Made by a program: the position numbers and the translations under genes. The notes below the pieces were generated by a model. It saw only the letters and a program-made list of their open reading frames with translations. It did not search any database and had not been told where the DNA came from. Below, in pieces: positions 33,260 to 43,346 of a stretch of 64,000 nucleotides of DNA. Within the stretch, counting starts at the first letter, position 1. The number at the start of each line of letters is the position of its first letter. The DNA is from SKPT01 sp040905445 (GTDB lineage: Bacteria > Planctomycetota > Phycisphaerae > Phycisphaerales > Phycisphaeraceae): the NCBI GenBank assembly GCA_040905445.1, contig JBBDRN010000020.1, positions 62,001-126,000 on the forward strand, in the 5' to 3' direction.

Positions 33260-34588
33260 CTATTGCCCGCCGTTCCATTGCTCGTGGAAGGGTTGGAGGA
33301 TTTGCGTCCAGAGGGGGATCGTGGTGCGGAAGGAGACGTTCCAGTGTTCGCGGTTGATGTCGAACACGCCGGTGCTGCCGCGGCCGTGCGAGTAGTTGCG
33401 GTAGCCGTGCTCGAGCTTGTAGACGACGTCGGTGATGCCGACGTCGAGGCGGTCGAGCACCTCGTCGGCCTTGGGGCCGGGCTGCCAGTACCCGCCGACG
33501 AGCAGGACGAGGTGGTTGGTGAGGTTGGGGCGGAAGCCGTCGTAGGCGTAGCTCATGGAGCTGCGGCGGCCACTCGCGTCGTTGGAGGCGAACTCGTGGA
33601 GCATGCCGATGTGGCCCTTGTTGGGCAGGCCCTCGCAGCCGGAGGCGACGACGCCGGTGGGCACGTCGCCCTGCATGATGCCCTGCCCGTCGTTGAGCCC
33701 GCAGGCGACCTCGGCGCCGTAGGTGTGGGTCGTGAGATGGTGGTAAAGGTCCATCGGCTCCATGAGGCGCTCGCCGTGGTAGCGGTACTCGCGCACGTGG
33801 TGCTCGATGCGTGCGGCAGTGGGCGCGTCGGAGTCGGGGTTGTTGTGCGCCCAGGTGAACGTCTCGTGGATGTTGGTGAGCCCGGCGGCGTCGAGCTCGT
33901 CGACGAAGGCGTCGTGGTCGTAGCTGTTGAGGATGTCGTAGACGGCGTCGACGCCGCCGAAGTAGACGGTGGCGACGAGCAGGCCGCCGATCATGCCTTC
34001 GCGGAAGTTGGGGTTCCAGCCGCGGTTGAGGTTGCGGTCGCCGTCGAGCGCGGTGTGGCGCACGTCGCCGGCGTAGGTGGCGTCGGCGGTGGTGTAGGCC
34101 GAGGCGATCAGCGACGCCTTCATGACGAGGTCGATCTTGTGCCGTTCGTCCTCGGTGAGCTGGTCGTTCCAGAATCGCGGGGTGTGGCGGAGGATCGTGT
34201 AGGCGCCGGTCATGTGGCGCTCATGCTGGGCCGGGTAGCCGCCGTTGGCGCTGATGACCCTTTCACCTTCGAGGCTGTGGCGGACCTGCTCGAGCATGCG
34301 CGAATCGGCGGCGGTGTCGCCGGTGTGCACGGCGAGCGCGTGGGTGATCTGCCAGCCGCCGTGCCAGCCGCCATGCGTGTGCGCCCCGCCCGAGAGGCGG
34401 CGGCTGTAGTGGATCAGCGGCGCCTCGTTCCCAAGCGCCACGATCTCGGCGGGGACGGCGAGCATGGCGCGGGCCTCGTCGTCGAGCGGGTTGGGCGCCT
34501 CCGCGGTCGCATCGCCGGCGCTCAGCAGTGCGGCGGCCACAACAAGAACAGGTCCGGCGATCCGGCTGGCGGTGATGATGCGATTCAT
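33260..34588 (-). CDS. Secreted protein of unknown function
   Basis: 442 residues from the ATG at 34588. A clear signal peptide (MNRIITASRIAGPVLVVAAALLSAGDATAEA) has a likely cleavage site after ATA or AEA. The mature part is rich in His, Tyr and Trp, with stretches such as HYSRRLSGGAHTHGGWHGGWQITHALAVHTGD, GYPAQHERHMTGAYTIL, HHLTTHTYGAEVACGLNDGQG and YKLEHGYRNYSHGRGSTGVFDINREHWN. The many conserved-looking His and Asp residues suggest a periplasmic enzyme, perhaps acting on polysaccharide like the neighbouring genes imply, but I do not recognise the family. Confidence 0.78.
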   Translation of the reverse strand: MNRIITASRIAGPVLVVAAALLSAGDATAEAPNPLDDEARAMLAVPAEIVALGNEAPLIHYSRRLSGGAHTHGGWHGGWQITHALAVHTGDTAADSRMLEQVRHSLEGERVISANGGYPAQHERHMTGAYTILRHTPRFWNDQLTEDERHKIDLVMKASLIASAYTTADATYAGDVRHTALDGDRNLNRGWNPNFREGMIGGLLVATVYFGGVDAVYDILNSYDHDAFVDELDAAGLTNIHETFTWAHNNPDSDAPTAARIEHHVREYRYHGERLMEPMDLYHHLTTHTYGAEVACGLNDGQGIMQGDVPTGVVASGCEGLPNKGHIGMLHEFASNDASGRRSSMSYAYDGFRPNLTNHLVLLVGGYWQPGPKADEVLDRLDVGITDVVYKLEHGYRNYSHGRGSTGVFDINREHWNVSFRTTIPLWTQILQPFHEQWNGGQ

Positions 34589-34757
34589 GACGTGGCCCCT
34601 GACCAAAGAAGCGAGCTGACGAGAAATCCGACGCCCGCCATTATCACGCGCCATCCGCCCACCTGCAAAGCGAGCGGCCGCCCGCGACCCGCCACCCCGC
34701 CGCCGCGGCAACCCGGCGCGGAGTTCGTCCGAGGCGGACACCGGTCCGGGCCCCAAA

Positions 34758-34779
34758 GGTCCGCACAGCGGACCCTACG
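34758..34779. repeat. GGTCCGC/GCGGACC palindrome
   Basis: GGTCCGCACAGCGGACCC then TAC. The minus-strand TAG at 34777-34775 is the stop codon of the neighbouring lipoprotein gene, so repeat and gene end overlap. Confidence 0.8.
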
Positions 34780-35596
34780 GGACGGTCAGCTCCACGGTGC
34801 GTTCGGCGCGCAGCCGCGCCCCTGTGGCAGCGTCGTGGAAGTGCACATGCACCCCCGCCACCCCCGCCACGCCCACCCCCGCCACGCCGGCCACCACCCC
34901 GTCCACCCCGGTCCCCGTGTCACCCGCGCCGGCCCTTATGTCGTTCGGCAGGCTCAACTCCAGCGTGTAGTGCGTGCCGGTGAATCCGGCGCGGTAGGCC
35001 GCGTCCCACTCGCGCGGCTCATACACCCGCTCGGCGAGGACGCGCGGCTCGCCCTCGGCCGGGACCACCACCGCCCGCACCCGTGCCCGCCCCGCGACCG
35101 GAAGCATGCGGCCATGCTGATCCAGCGTGCGGACGTAGACGCGCAGCGTGTCGTCGCGGCCGTCGCCGGTGGTGTCGTACCCGGCGGTGAACCGCCCGAG
35201 CTCGATGCGCGACAGCACGGGCACCTCGGCGCCGTCCATCGGCGGCGCGGCCTGCTCGAGCTGCTGGGTCAAGGTTGCGATCTGCCCCTCCTTGAGGACG
35301 AGTCGGCTCTCGAGGCGATCGACCTGCCGCTGGTAGTCGAGGTTCACCTGGCGCAGCCGCGTGTTCTCGCTCGCGACCGACCGGCCGCCGCCGACGCGGC
35401 AGCCGGGCAGCACCGCGCCTGCGACGAGCACGGCCACGAGGGCGGCGAGCGCGACGGTCCGCGGCGGCGCGAACGCTTTGGCGGCGCGGGTTGTCCGTCC
35501 GGGCGCGGCAGGGGGGGGCGTTGGCGTCCAGGCCGCCAGTGCGCCGCCCGCGCCACGATGCCCGGCATGGGCGCCGGGGCCAACCAGGTGGGGCAT
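34775..35596 (-). CDS. Putative lipoprotein with coiled coil
   Basis: 273 residues. The lipid attachment site is probably Cys66 in VAVLVAGAVLPGCRVGGG (a lipobox LPGC). The 50-residue Pro/Ala-rich stretch before the hydrophobic core is unusually long, so the true start may be internal. After the Cys comes a coiled coil (RLRQVNLDYQRQVDRLESRLVLKEGQIATLTQQLEQ), then a beta domain (LGRFTAGYDTTGDGRDDTLRVYVRTLDQHGRMLPVAGRARVRAVVV). A Val/Gly/Ala array (GVVAGVAGVGVAGVAGV) encoded by 9-base tandem repeats at 34850-34912 follows. The stop codon is the TAG of a dispersed palindrome. Function unknown; periplasmic or outer-membrane location likely. Confidence 0.75.
   Translation of the reverse strand: MPHLVGPGAHAGHRGAGGALAAWTPTPPPAAPGRTTRAAKAFAPPRTVALAALVAVLVAGAVLPGCRVGGGRSVASENTRLRQVNLDYQRQVDRLESRLVLKEGQIATLTQQLEQAAPPMDGAEVPVLSRIELGRFTAGYDTTGDGRDDTLRVYVRTLDQHGRMLPVAGRARVRAVVVPAEGEPRVLAERVYEPREWDAAYRAGFTGTHYTLELSLPNDIRAGAGDTGTGVDGVVAGVAGVGVAGVAGVHVHFHDAATGARLRAERTVELTVP
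34850..34912 (-). repeat. In-frame CCCCGCCAC tandem repeat in a lipoprotein gene
   Basis: Six to seven imperfect 9-base units on the plus strand (CACCCCCGC / CACGCCCAC), read on the minus strand as AGV repeats. Same unit as at 23825-23872. Confidence 0.75.
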
Positions 35597-35623
35597 GGCC
35601 GTCTGCTCCGGGGAAGGTGGGGT

Positions 35624-36268
35624 TTACTTCTCGTCGTCGGCGGACTCGTCGTCGTCGCCGCGGTGCACGAGGGTGTCGGGGATGTGCTTGAGGACGGTAT
35701 CCGCCAGGCCATACGCGACCGACTCCTCGGCGTCGAGCCACTTGTCGCGCTCGCAGTCGTCGGTGAGCTTTTCGATGCTCTGGCCGGTGTGCTGGTGCAT
35801 GATCTGGTAGAGGCGGTCGCGGGTGCGGAGCATCTCCTTGGCCTGGATGGAGAGGTCGGTGGCCGGCCCCTCCATCACGCCGGAGATGAGCGGCTGGTGG
35901 AGCAGGACGCGGCCGTTGGGCAGCATGAATCGCTTGCCGGCCGTGCCCGCCATGAGGAGCACGGAGCCCATCGAGGCGGCCACGCCGATGCAGTAGGTCG
36001 CGACGTCGGGCCTGACGAACTGCATCGTGTCGTAGACGCCGAGGCCGGCGGATACGGAACCGCCGGGGCTGTTGATGTAGAAGTGGATGTCGGCCTCCGG
36101 GTCCTCGTTGGAGAGGAACAGGAGCTGGGCGATCACGAGGTTGGCGGTCTCATCGGTGACGGGCCCGCCCAGGAACACGATGCGGTCACGCAGCAGGCGT
36201 GAGTAGATGTCGTAGGCCCGTTCGCCGCGGCCGGACTTCTCGATGACGATGGGGACGAGCGTTGACAT
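35624..36268 (-). CDS. clpP: ATP-dependent Clp protease proteolytic subunit
   Basis: 214 residues. The Ser-His-Asp triad is visible as Ser99 (GVAASMGSVLL), His124 (RVLLHQP) and Asp175 (CERDKWLDAEES). Family blocks YINSPGGSVSAGLGVYDTMQF and KRFMLPNGRVLLHQPL are intact. It forms the tetradecameric barrel that degrades proteins unfolded by ClpX or ClpA, neither encoded here. The acidic tail DDDESADDEK is a little longer than in E. coli. The gene is divergent from coaE; the 36269-36442 gap holds a CCGCCACAC tandem repeat (36362-36388). Confidence 0.97.
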   Translation of the reverse strand: MSTLVPIVIEKSGRGERAYDIYSRLLRDRIVFLGGPVTDETANLVIAQLLFLSNEDPEADIHFYINSPGGSVSAGLGVYDTMQFVRPDVATYCIGVAASMGSVLLMAGTAGKRFMLPNGRVLLHQPLISGVMEGPATDLSIQAKEMLRTRDRLYQIMHQHTGQSIEKLTDDCERDKWLDAEESVAYGLADTVLKHIPDTLVHRGDDDESADDEK

Positions 36269-36442
36269 GTGGACGCGTTTCCTTCACGTGAGAATCGATC
36301 CGAGCAGGCCGGATTGTAGCGAGGCTGCCAGATCGGGACCAACGCCCACCGGCGGGCCGCGACCGCCACACCCGCCACACCCGCCGCATCACCTGGAACG
36401 GTGCTGCGGGCCGACACGCGTTTTCGGACGGAGCAGTAGACT

Positions 36443-37087
36443 GTGGCCCTCATGGCTGACGGTGGCGCACAGATCGGCAAGCCGGTGATCGGGCTGCTGG
36501 GGGCCCCGGGCTCGGGTAAGAGCCTGGTGGCGCGGCAGTTCGCGTCGCTCGGGTGCGCGGTGATCGATGCCGACGCGATCGCCCACGCGGTGCTCGACGA
36601 GGAGCCGGTCAAGCGGGCGCTGCGGGACTGGCTGGGGCCGGACGTGGTTGGCGAGGCGGGGCGGGTGGATCGCAGGCGGGTCGGGGCGCGGGTGTTCGGC
36701 GACGGCGAGGCGCTGGCGCGGCTGGAGGGGCTGGTGCATCCGCGGGTGGGGGCGCGGCGGGCGGAGCTGCGGGCGGCGTACGCGGCGGACGCGGGCGTGC
36801 GGGCGATCGTCGAGGATTCGCCGCTGCTGATCGAGAAGGGGCTGGACGCGGATTGCGACGTGCTCGTGTACGTCGACGCCCCGCGAGCGGTGCGTGCGGC
36901 GCGGGTGGGGGCGTCGCGGGGCTGGAGTGAGGCGGACCTGGATCGGCGAGAGAAAAATCAGGCTTCACTTGACATGAAGCGTTCACGAGCCGACTATGTA
37001 ATCGACAACAGCGCGGACGAGGCAGGGGCCCAGGCCCAGGTTCGCCGCGTGCTCTGGCAGATTCTCCACGAACGAGACCAGACGTGA
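36443..37087 (+). CDS. coaE: Dephospho-CoA kinase
   Basis: 214 residues from a GTG at 36443, or 211 from the ATG at 36452 (MADGGAQIGKPVIGLLG). It phosphorylates the 3'-hydroxyl of dephospho-CoA in the last step of CoA synthesis. P-loop GAPGSGKS, AVIDADAIAHAVL with the catalytic-region Asp, LEGLVHPRVGARRAEL, VEDSPLLIEKGLDADCDVLVYVDAPRAVR and the lid RREKNQASLDMKRSRADYVIDNS are all typical. Two fairly rare features are the strong Gly/Ala bias and the EDSPLL in place of the commoner D(V/I)PLL, both minor. Followed after ten bases by a hairpin and then rho. Confidence 0.94.
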   Translation: MALMADGGAQIGKPVIGLLGAPGSGKSLVARQFASLGCAVIDADAIAHAVLDEEPVKRALRDWLGPDVVGEAGRVDRRRVGARVFGDGEALARLEGLVHPRVGARRAELRAAYAADAGVRAIVEDSPLLIEKGLDADCDVLVYVDAPRAVRAARVGASRGWSEADLDRREKNQASLDMKRSRADYVIDNSADEAGAQAQVRRVLWQILHERDQT

Positions 37088-37096
37088 GTTGATGCC

Positions 37097-37116
37097 CCGG
37101 GACCGACCGGTCCCGG
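37097..37116 (+). terminator. Hairpin downstream of coaE, terminator-like
   Basis: Perfect 8-base stem CCGGGACC / GGTCCCGG with loop GACC, ten bases after the coaE stop. There is no T-run, so if it terminates it may need help, or it may belong to the rho leader (37117-37346), where Rho autoregulation is often found. No other signal was seen in that leader except AAGGAG before the rho ATG. Confidence 0.45.
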
Positions 37117-37346
37117 AGTCGCCGTGCCCATACGCGGTGATGCCGTTTCCCGGGAGTTGCCGTGTCCGCCCGACCGTGGCGACGGTCGCTCCCTCCCCCC
37201 ACAAAGAGGCGCTCAAACGGACTTGAGCCTGCACCTTTTGCGATTCGATTCCCTGACGTGTGAGCATGAGAAGCGGTTTCCCGCCGCGCCCGGTATCTAG
37301 GCCGGGCGCCCCCATCCCCCCCATTGATCCGTCCAAGGAGACGTTG

Positions 37347-38764
<1,418 letters not shown>

Positions 38765-38768
<4 letters not shown>

Positions 38769-38871
38769 GCTCCGTCCGAAAAGGTCCACCAGTGCCTCGG
38801 CCTCCCGCGCGCACACTGGCGGACAAGCCGCCAATGGCACCCGCAGCACGACTTTTTCGGACACAACCTAG
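38765..38871. mobile_element. MITE-like element with GTCCGAAAA terminal inverted repeats
   Basis: 107 bases flanked by imperfect 22-base inverted ends: both begin CTAGG and share GTCCGAAAA, with 18 of 22 positions matching. Inside are the hairpins TGGCGG-ACAA-GCCGCCA (38818-38834) and a CCAGTG/CACTGG pair. There is no coding capacity. One end (TCCGTCCGAAAAAG) recurs at 63642-63655 next to GTGCCACTGGCG, and the inner hairpin recurs at 14290-14318. It supplies the rho stop codon. Non-autonomous mobile element is the simplest reading; no matching transposase is in this window. Confidence 0.6.
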
Positions 38872-38903
38872 GGCGAGCGGCCCGGTTCGGGTCGAGGTGC
38901 GTT

Positions 38904-39146
38904 ATGGACAAGGAACTGCTCAAGCGGATCACTGCCGACCCGGCGATCTTCAACGGCAAACCGACGATTCGCGGCATGCGGATTTCGGTGGAGTTGATCC
39001 TGAGCCTGCTGGCCCAGGGTGTGACGTGGGAGGAGTTGGTTGACGACTACCCCGATTTGGAGCGAGACGACATTCGTGCGGCGCTGGCTTACGCTCACGC
39101 GGTGATCGCGCACGATTCGCTGGACAACATCCAGGTGCAGGGCTGA
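38904..39146 (+). CDS. DUF433-family antitoxin-like protein
   Basis: 80 residues: MDKELLKRITADPAIFNGKPTIRGMRISVELILSLLAQGVTWEELVDDYPDLERDDIRAALAYAHAVI. The IFNGKPTIRGMRISV block and the helix-turn-helix-like YPDLERDDIRAAL are hallmarks of DUF433. DUF433 proteins pair with PIN-like DUF5615 proteins as presumed toxin-antitoxin modules, and here the next gene is exactly that, starting on the last base of this stop codon (TGATG). Confidence 0.92.
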   Translation: MDKELLKRITADPAIFNGKPTIRGMRISVELILSLLAQGVTWEELVDDYPDLERDDIRAALAYAHAVIAHDSLDNIQVQG

Positions 39147-39496
39147 TGCGATTCCTCGTTGACCGTTGCGCCGGCCGGCGACTGGCCGAATGGTTGACGA
39201 GCGAGGGGCATGACGTGATCGAATCGCGATCGCTCGGACCGGATCCGGGCGACGAGGCGCTCCTGCAGATCGCACTCGATCAGAAACGAATCGTCGTGAC
39301 CATTGACACGGACTTCGGGTCCCTCGCCTTCCGCGATGGCCAGCCGCACTGCGGGATTGTAAGGCTCCCGGACGTGCCGGCCGACCGTCGCATCGCCATG
39401 ATGGCCATCCTGCTCGCAAGCCGCGCCCAAGACCTCGAAGCCGGCGCGGTGGTGACGGTGCGCGGTGGAAAGGTGCGCGTGACGCGACCAGGTTGA
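39146..39496 (+). CDS. DUF5615 PIN-like toxin candidate
   Basis: 116 residues. MRFLVDRCAGRRLAEWLTSEGHDV has the first PIN-like acidic residue (Asp6; the usual second residue here is Arg-Cys rather than Asn-Leu). It is followed by GDEALLQIALDQKRIVVTIDTDFGSLAF, where DTDF is the family's conserved acidic motif. PIN-like proteins are usually RNases. One-base overlap with the DUF433 gene supports a co-translated toxin-antitoxin pair. Activity is inferred from family, not shown. Confidence 0.9.
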   Translation: MRFLVDRCAGRRLAEWLTSEGHDVIESRSLGPDPGDEALLQIALDQKRIVVTIDTDFGSLAFRDGQPHCGIVRLPDVPADRRIAMMAILLASRAQDLEAGAVVTVRGGKVRVTRPG

Positions 39497-39612
39497 CGAA
39501 GCGTCGCTGGATCAACCCCTCACCGCCCGGTAAAATCGCCGCAACGTATCGTTCGTTCCCCGTGGGTGACCGTTCGACTTCGTAACCGCGGTGGCCCATC
39601 CAGGAGAGTGCC

Positions 39613-40647
39613 GTGACACGAACTCCCTTCGCTCTCACCTGCCTCGTGCTCCTCGCCGTCACCGCCACCGCCAGTGCCGACAACACTGCCCCCAACAGCC
39701 GCGACCTTATGGCGGCCGACCCGGCGATCGAGTTCCATGAGTGGCCGGTCGAGTGGGAGCGTACCCGGCCGCGCGACCCCTACGTCGCACCGGACGGCAC
39801 GGTCTGGTTCGTCGGGCAGCAGGGGGATTACCTCGGACACCTCGACCCTGAGACCGGCGAGATGCGCCGCTTCGACCTGCCCGATGGCGCCGGGCCCCAT
39901 ACCGTCATCGTCGACGATGAAGGCTACCCTTGGTACGCCGGCAACCGCGACCGGCACATCGGCCGGCTCGACCCGACCACCGGCGACGTCACGCGCTACG
40001 AGATGCCCGAGGGCGTCGACGACCCGCACACGATGGGCTGGACGTCCGACGGCCGCATCTGGTTTACCGCCCAGCGCTCCGGACCGGCCGGGTGGATCGG
40101 ACGCTTCACGCCCGAGACCGGCGAGGTCGAGGCGATCGAGGTGCCCGGGCGACGCATGCGGCCGTACGGCCTGGTTGTCGACGAGGATGACCGGCCGTGG
40201 ATCGCCTTCATGGGCGACAACGCCATCGGCACCGTCGATCCGGAGACGATGCAGCTCGAGATCATCGAGACACCCGACGAGGCGAGCCGGATCAGGCGGT
40301 TGGCGCTGACGTCCGACGGCCGAGTATGGTGGGTCGACGCGGCTGCGGGCTACGTCGGCGTCTACGACCCGCGCGAGCGGACCATGCGACAGTGGCAGAG
40401 CCCGGGCGGACGCGGCGCGTCGCTGTATGCCGCGGCGGTCGACGCGGAGGATCGGCTCTGGTACGTCGAGTCGGGGCCGAACCCCAACCGCTTCATCGGC
40501 TTCGACACGAGGACGGAGGCGTTCATCTCCGCCGACGAGGTGCCGTCGGGCGGCGGGTCGATCCGGAACATGGTGTTTCACGAGCCGACGAACGCGATCT
40601 GGTTCGGCACGGATACGCACACGATCGGTCGCGCGGTCGTGCCGTGA
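39613..40647 (+). CDS. Secreted Vgb-like (streptogramin lyase fold) beta-propeller
   Basis: 344 residues with a signal peptide (MTRTPFALTCLVLLAVTATASADN). About six propeller blades follow the pattern of virginiamycin B lyase-like proteins: DGTVWFVGQQGDYLGHLDPETGEMRRFDLP, GYPWYAGNRDRHIGRLDPTTGDVTRYEMP, DGRIWFTAQ, GRVWWVDAAAGYVGVYDP, DRLWYVESG and AIWFGTDTHTIGRAVV. The family name comes from an antibiotic-inactivating lyase, but most members, especially exported ones, have other or unknown roles, so resistance should not be assumed. Monocistronic by position. Confidence 0.88.
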   Translation: MTRTPFALTCLVLLAVTATASADNTAPNSRDLMAADPAIEFHEWPVEWERTRPRDPYVAPDGTVWFVGQQGDYLGHLDPETGEMRRFDLPDGAGPHTVIVDDEGYPWYAGNRDRHIGRLDPTTGDVTRYEMPEGVDDPHTMGWTSDGRIWFTAQRSGPAGWIGRFTPETGEVEAIEVPGRRMRPYGLVVDEDDRPWIAFMGDNAIGTVDPETMQLEIIETPDEASRIRRLALTSDGRVWWVDAAAGYVGVYDPRERTMRQWQSPGGRGASLYAAAVDAEDRLWYVESGPNPNRFIGFDTRTEAFISADEVPSGGGSIRNMVFHEPTNAIWFGTDTHTIGRAVVP

Positions 40648-40694
40648 GCGGCGCGGGCTACGTCCGAAGTGTCGCCGATGCTCCTGGAGGTCAC

Positions 40695-41891
40695 CTACCC
40701 CTCGTCGCCGAGCTCGAGCTTGAGCGAGAGGAACTCCATGAGGTCCTTGAGGGAGACGACGCCGACGAGCTGGCCCCGATCGTCGAGGACCATGAGGCGC
40801 GACTTGTTGTTGGCGTGCATGGCGGTGAGGGCGTCGAGGGGATCCTGGTCGAGGCGGATGGTGTTGTCGGGGCCGCAGCGTTCCATGAGCTGGCTGACGC
40901 GTGTGGCGGGCCAGTCGTCGCGGGGCACGTCCTTGATCTGGTCGATGGTCAGGCATCCCTGGAGCTGGCCGTCGCCGTTGACGATGGGAAACATCTTGTA
41001 GTGGTAGCGGTAGATGAAGTCGTCGACGAGCTGGTCGAGGGGGAGGTCCGGCGTGATGGTGATGGGGTTGCGGTTCATGAAGCGTTCAAGCGCTTCGCCC
41101 TCGAGGGCCGTGCGGGCGAGGACGCGTTGGTAGGACATCTGGGCGGCGGAGCGGAGAAAGAGCCCGATCAGGGTCCACCAGATGGCGGGGACGATCGCGC
41201 CGAGCAGGAGGTTGAGCAGCCCGAAGCCGATGAGCGCGAGTCCGAAGCCGCCGCCGATGCGGCTGGTGATGCGGGTGGCCTTGGTGAGCTTGCCGGAGTA
41301 GGCCCAGATGGCGGCGCGGAGGACGCGGCCGCCGTCGAGCGGGAAGGCGGGGAGCATGTTGAACGCCAGCAGCATCCCGTTGACGATGGTCAGGTAGGCG
41401 ATGAGGGTGGTGGCGGGCAGCGCGAGGCCCACGGCCAGGCCGGCCGTCCACGCCATGGTGCCGACGATGAAGAGCACGACGGTGACGAGCGGGCCGGCGA
41501 CGGCGACCCAGAATTCGGCCTTGGCGGAGGGCGGCTCCTCGTTCATCTCGGCGACGCCGCCGAAGATGAAGAGCGTGATGCTCTTCATGGGCACGCCGAA
41601 GAGGTCGGCGGCGCGGGCGTGGCCCAGCTCGTGCAGCAGCACCGAGCCGAAGAGGCCCAGGGCGCCGACGACACCCATGATCCAGCGGAGGCCCGCCTGC
41701 TCCCGCAGCGCCTCGGCGGCCTGCTGCGTCGACTCGGCAGCGCGGAACGCTTCGAGGTAGACCGGCAACTGGTGAACGAACAGGCCCTCCGCCAGCGACC
41801 AGGTGATCAGCAGCGCGATGAGGAACCAGCTCAGGTCGATGTAGATCGGCAGGCCGAACAGCGTGGCGATGCGAAATCGTGGGCCGAACAT
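40695..41891 (-). CDS. M50-family (site-2-type) intramembrane metalloprotease with CBS domains
   Basis: 398 residues from the ATG at 41891, with AAGGAG six bases upstream. Multi-pass membrane protein. The zinc-binding HELGH (VLLHELGHARAADLFG) and the second metal site NMLPAFPLDGGRVLRA (the LDG motif) are both intact. Membrane helices surround them. The C-terminal 120 residues hold two CBS domains (MNRNPITITPDLPLDQLVDDFIY and LDQDPLDALTAMHANNKSRLMVLDDRGQLVGVVSLKDL), which bind adenine nucleotides and probably set activity. This matches the SpoIVFB-like/Rip-type group with CBS tails. Substrate unknown, often a membrane-bound anti-sigma factor or transcription factor. Confidence 0.94.
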   Translation of the reverse strand: MFGPRFRIATLFGLPIYIDLSWFLIALLITWSLAEGLFVHQLPVYLEAFRAAESTQQAAEALREQAGLRWIMGVVGALGLFGSVLLHELGHARAADLFGVPMKSITLFIFGGVAEMNEEPPSAKAEFWVAVAGPLVTVVLFIVGTMAWTAGLAVGLALPATTLIAYLTIVNGMLLAFNMLPAFPLDGGRVLRAAIWAYSGKLTKATRITSRIGGGFGLALIGFGLLNLLLGAIVPAIWWTLIGLFLRSAAQMSYQRVLARTALEGEALERFMNRNPITITPDLPLDQLVDDFIYRYHYKMFPIVNGDGQLQGCLTIDQIKDVPRDDWPATRVSQLMERCGPDNTIRLDQDPLDALTAMHANNKSRLMVLDDRGQLVGVVSLKDLMEFLSLKLELGDEG

Positions 41892-41972
41892 CGATGGCTC
41901 CTTGTGGCCGCCCCGGCGCGGGTGGGCGAGCCATCGGTGGCACACCCTGTCGTACGCAGCCCAGCTCAGGCG

Positions 41973-43181
41973 TCAGTGCGGGGCCGTCGCCGGCACCGCG
42001 CGGGCCTGGGCGATCTGGGCGAGGGCGTCACAAGCGTAGGTCACATCCTGGGTGGTGTTAAAGGGGCCGAGGCTGAAGCGCGTCGTGCCGGCCAGCGCCG
42101 CGGTGCCGAGCGTCTGGTGGGCGAGCGGGGCGCAGTGGATGCCCGAGCGGGTAAGGATGCCGTAGTCGCTCTCCAGCAGGTCGGAAAGAGCCTGGGGCGG
42201 GTCGAAGCCGGCGAGGCGGAGGCTGAAGACGGCGGCGCGGTCGCGCACGCCCGGCGGGCCGTAGAGCGTCAGGCCGGGAATATCGCCTTCGAGGCCCTGG
42301 AGCATGGCGGCGATGAGTGTGCGATGGTGCTGCCAGAGGTTGTCGATGCCCTGGTCGAGGATCCAGGCGACGGCGGCGGACAGGCCGAGGATGCCGATGG
42401 CGTTGTGGCTGCCGGGCTCGAAGCGGTCGGGCATGAGCTCGGGCTGGCGGTCGTGCTCGGAGACGGAGCCGGTGCCGCCCTCGCGGAGGGTGGTCATGCG
42501 CTGGTCGAGGCCGGGGCGGATGTAGAGCCCGCCGGTGCCGAGGGGCCCGAGCAGGCCCTTGTGCCCGGGAAACGCGAGCAGGTCGATGCAGTCGCGCGCC
42601 ACGTCGAGCGGGACGTGGCCGAGCGTCTGGGCGGCGTCGACGAGCAGGGGGATGTCGTGGTCGCGGGCGATGCGGCCGATGTCGGCGACGGGTTGGAGCG
42701 TGCCGGTCACGTTGGAACCGTGGACGACGGCGATCAAGGCGGTGTCGGGGCGGATGGCGGCCCGGATGTCGGCGGGGTCGACGAGGCCCGTGCCAGGGTC
42801 GCAGGGGACGCGCGTCTGGTCGATGGCGCGGACGTCGGCGAGGTGGTTGAGCGGGCGCAGGACGGAGTTATGGTCGAAGGCGGTCGTGATGACGTGCGGA
42901 CGGTCGGCCGGGTGAGCCCCGACGACGCCCTTGATGGCGAGGTTGAGGGCGTCGGTGGTGTTGTGGGTGAAGACGACGTGGTCGGGGTCTTCGCCGCCCA
43001 GGAGCCGGCAGAGCCGCTCGCGGCACTCGTAAATCAGCCGGCCGACCTCGCGGGCTTCGGCGTAGGCGCCGCGCCCGGCGCTGGCGCCGAGGGCGGCCGC
43101 ATAGTGGGTCATGGCGTCGAGGACGGCGCGGGGCTTGGGGAAGCTGGTGGCCGCGTTGTCCATGTAGAGCCGCTGGGGCAC
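41973..43181 (-). CDS. Cysteine desulfurase-like class V aminotransferase
   Basis: 402 residues from a GTG at 43181 with AGGAGG seven bases upstream. PLP enzyme of the NifS/SufS type: LYMDNAATSFPKP, HVVFTHNTTDALNLAIKG, HNSVLRPLN, VVHGSNVTGTLQPVADIG, LVDAAQTLGHVPLDV, and the PLP Lys in LLAFPGHKGLLGPLGTGGLYI. The active-site Cys appears to be in SGIHCAPLAHQTLG, the position used by SufS-type enzymes. This is the subgroup often annotated as cysteine desulfurase family protein. Monocistronic, divergent from the AlaC-like gene; no suf/isc genes nearby, so its sulfur acceptor is unknown. Confidence 0.9.
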   Translation of the reverse strand: MPQRLYMDNAATSFPKPRAVLDAMTHYAAALGASAGRGAYAEAREVGRLIYECRERLCRLLGGEDPDHVVFTHNTTDALNLAIKGVVGAHPADRPHVITTAFDHNSVLRPLNHLADVRAIDQTRVPCDPGTGLVDPADIRAAIRPDTALIAVVHGSNVTGTLQPVADIGRIARDHDIPLLVDAAQTLGHVPLDVARDCIDLLAFPGHKGLLGPLGTGGLYIRPGLDQRMTTLREGGTGSVSEHDRQPELMPDRFEPGSHNAIGILGLSAAVAWILDQGIDNLWQHHRTLIAAMLQGLEGDIPGLTLYGPPGVRDRAAVFSLRLAGFDPPQALSDLLESDYGILTRSGIHCAPLAHQTLGTAALAGTTRFSLGPFNTTQDVTYACDALAQIAQARAVPATAPH

Positions 43182-43346
43182 GTCGATCCCTCCTGTGGAA
43201 GCTGCAACCGCATTGTAGCGCGGGGCGGGGTGCGGTGCGGGGGCGTGGCGGGGGTGTGTGGCGGGGGGGCCGGGAAAAATAGGGACGAATGCTGTAAAAT
43301 TGGTCGATCCAAGGGTATGCGGGGAAGCGCTTACGAGGTGTCACGG

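Noticed and set aside
33188..36202. A 1,004-residue plus-strand open frame
   Set aside because: Lies antisense to three supported genes (secreted protein, lipoprotein, clpP). Composition is Val/Gly/Ala/Asp-rich with no domain, as expected of a codon-bias shadow.
39613..40647. Calling the Vgb-like protein an antibiotic resistance gene
   Set aside because: It has a signal peptide and only fold-level similarity; most family members in environmental bacteria are not streptogramin lyases.
40197..43346. A plus-strand frame open from 40197 to 44552 that would give a protein of about 1,450 residues
   Set aside because: Only the part from 43347 encodes a recognisable enzyme. The upstream 1,050 codons are Gly/Ala/Val/Asp/Glu-rich antisense to the M50 protease and cysteine desulfurase-like genes, a typical GC-rich shadow.
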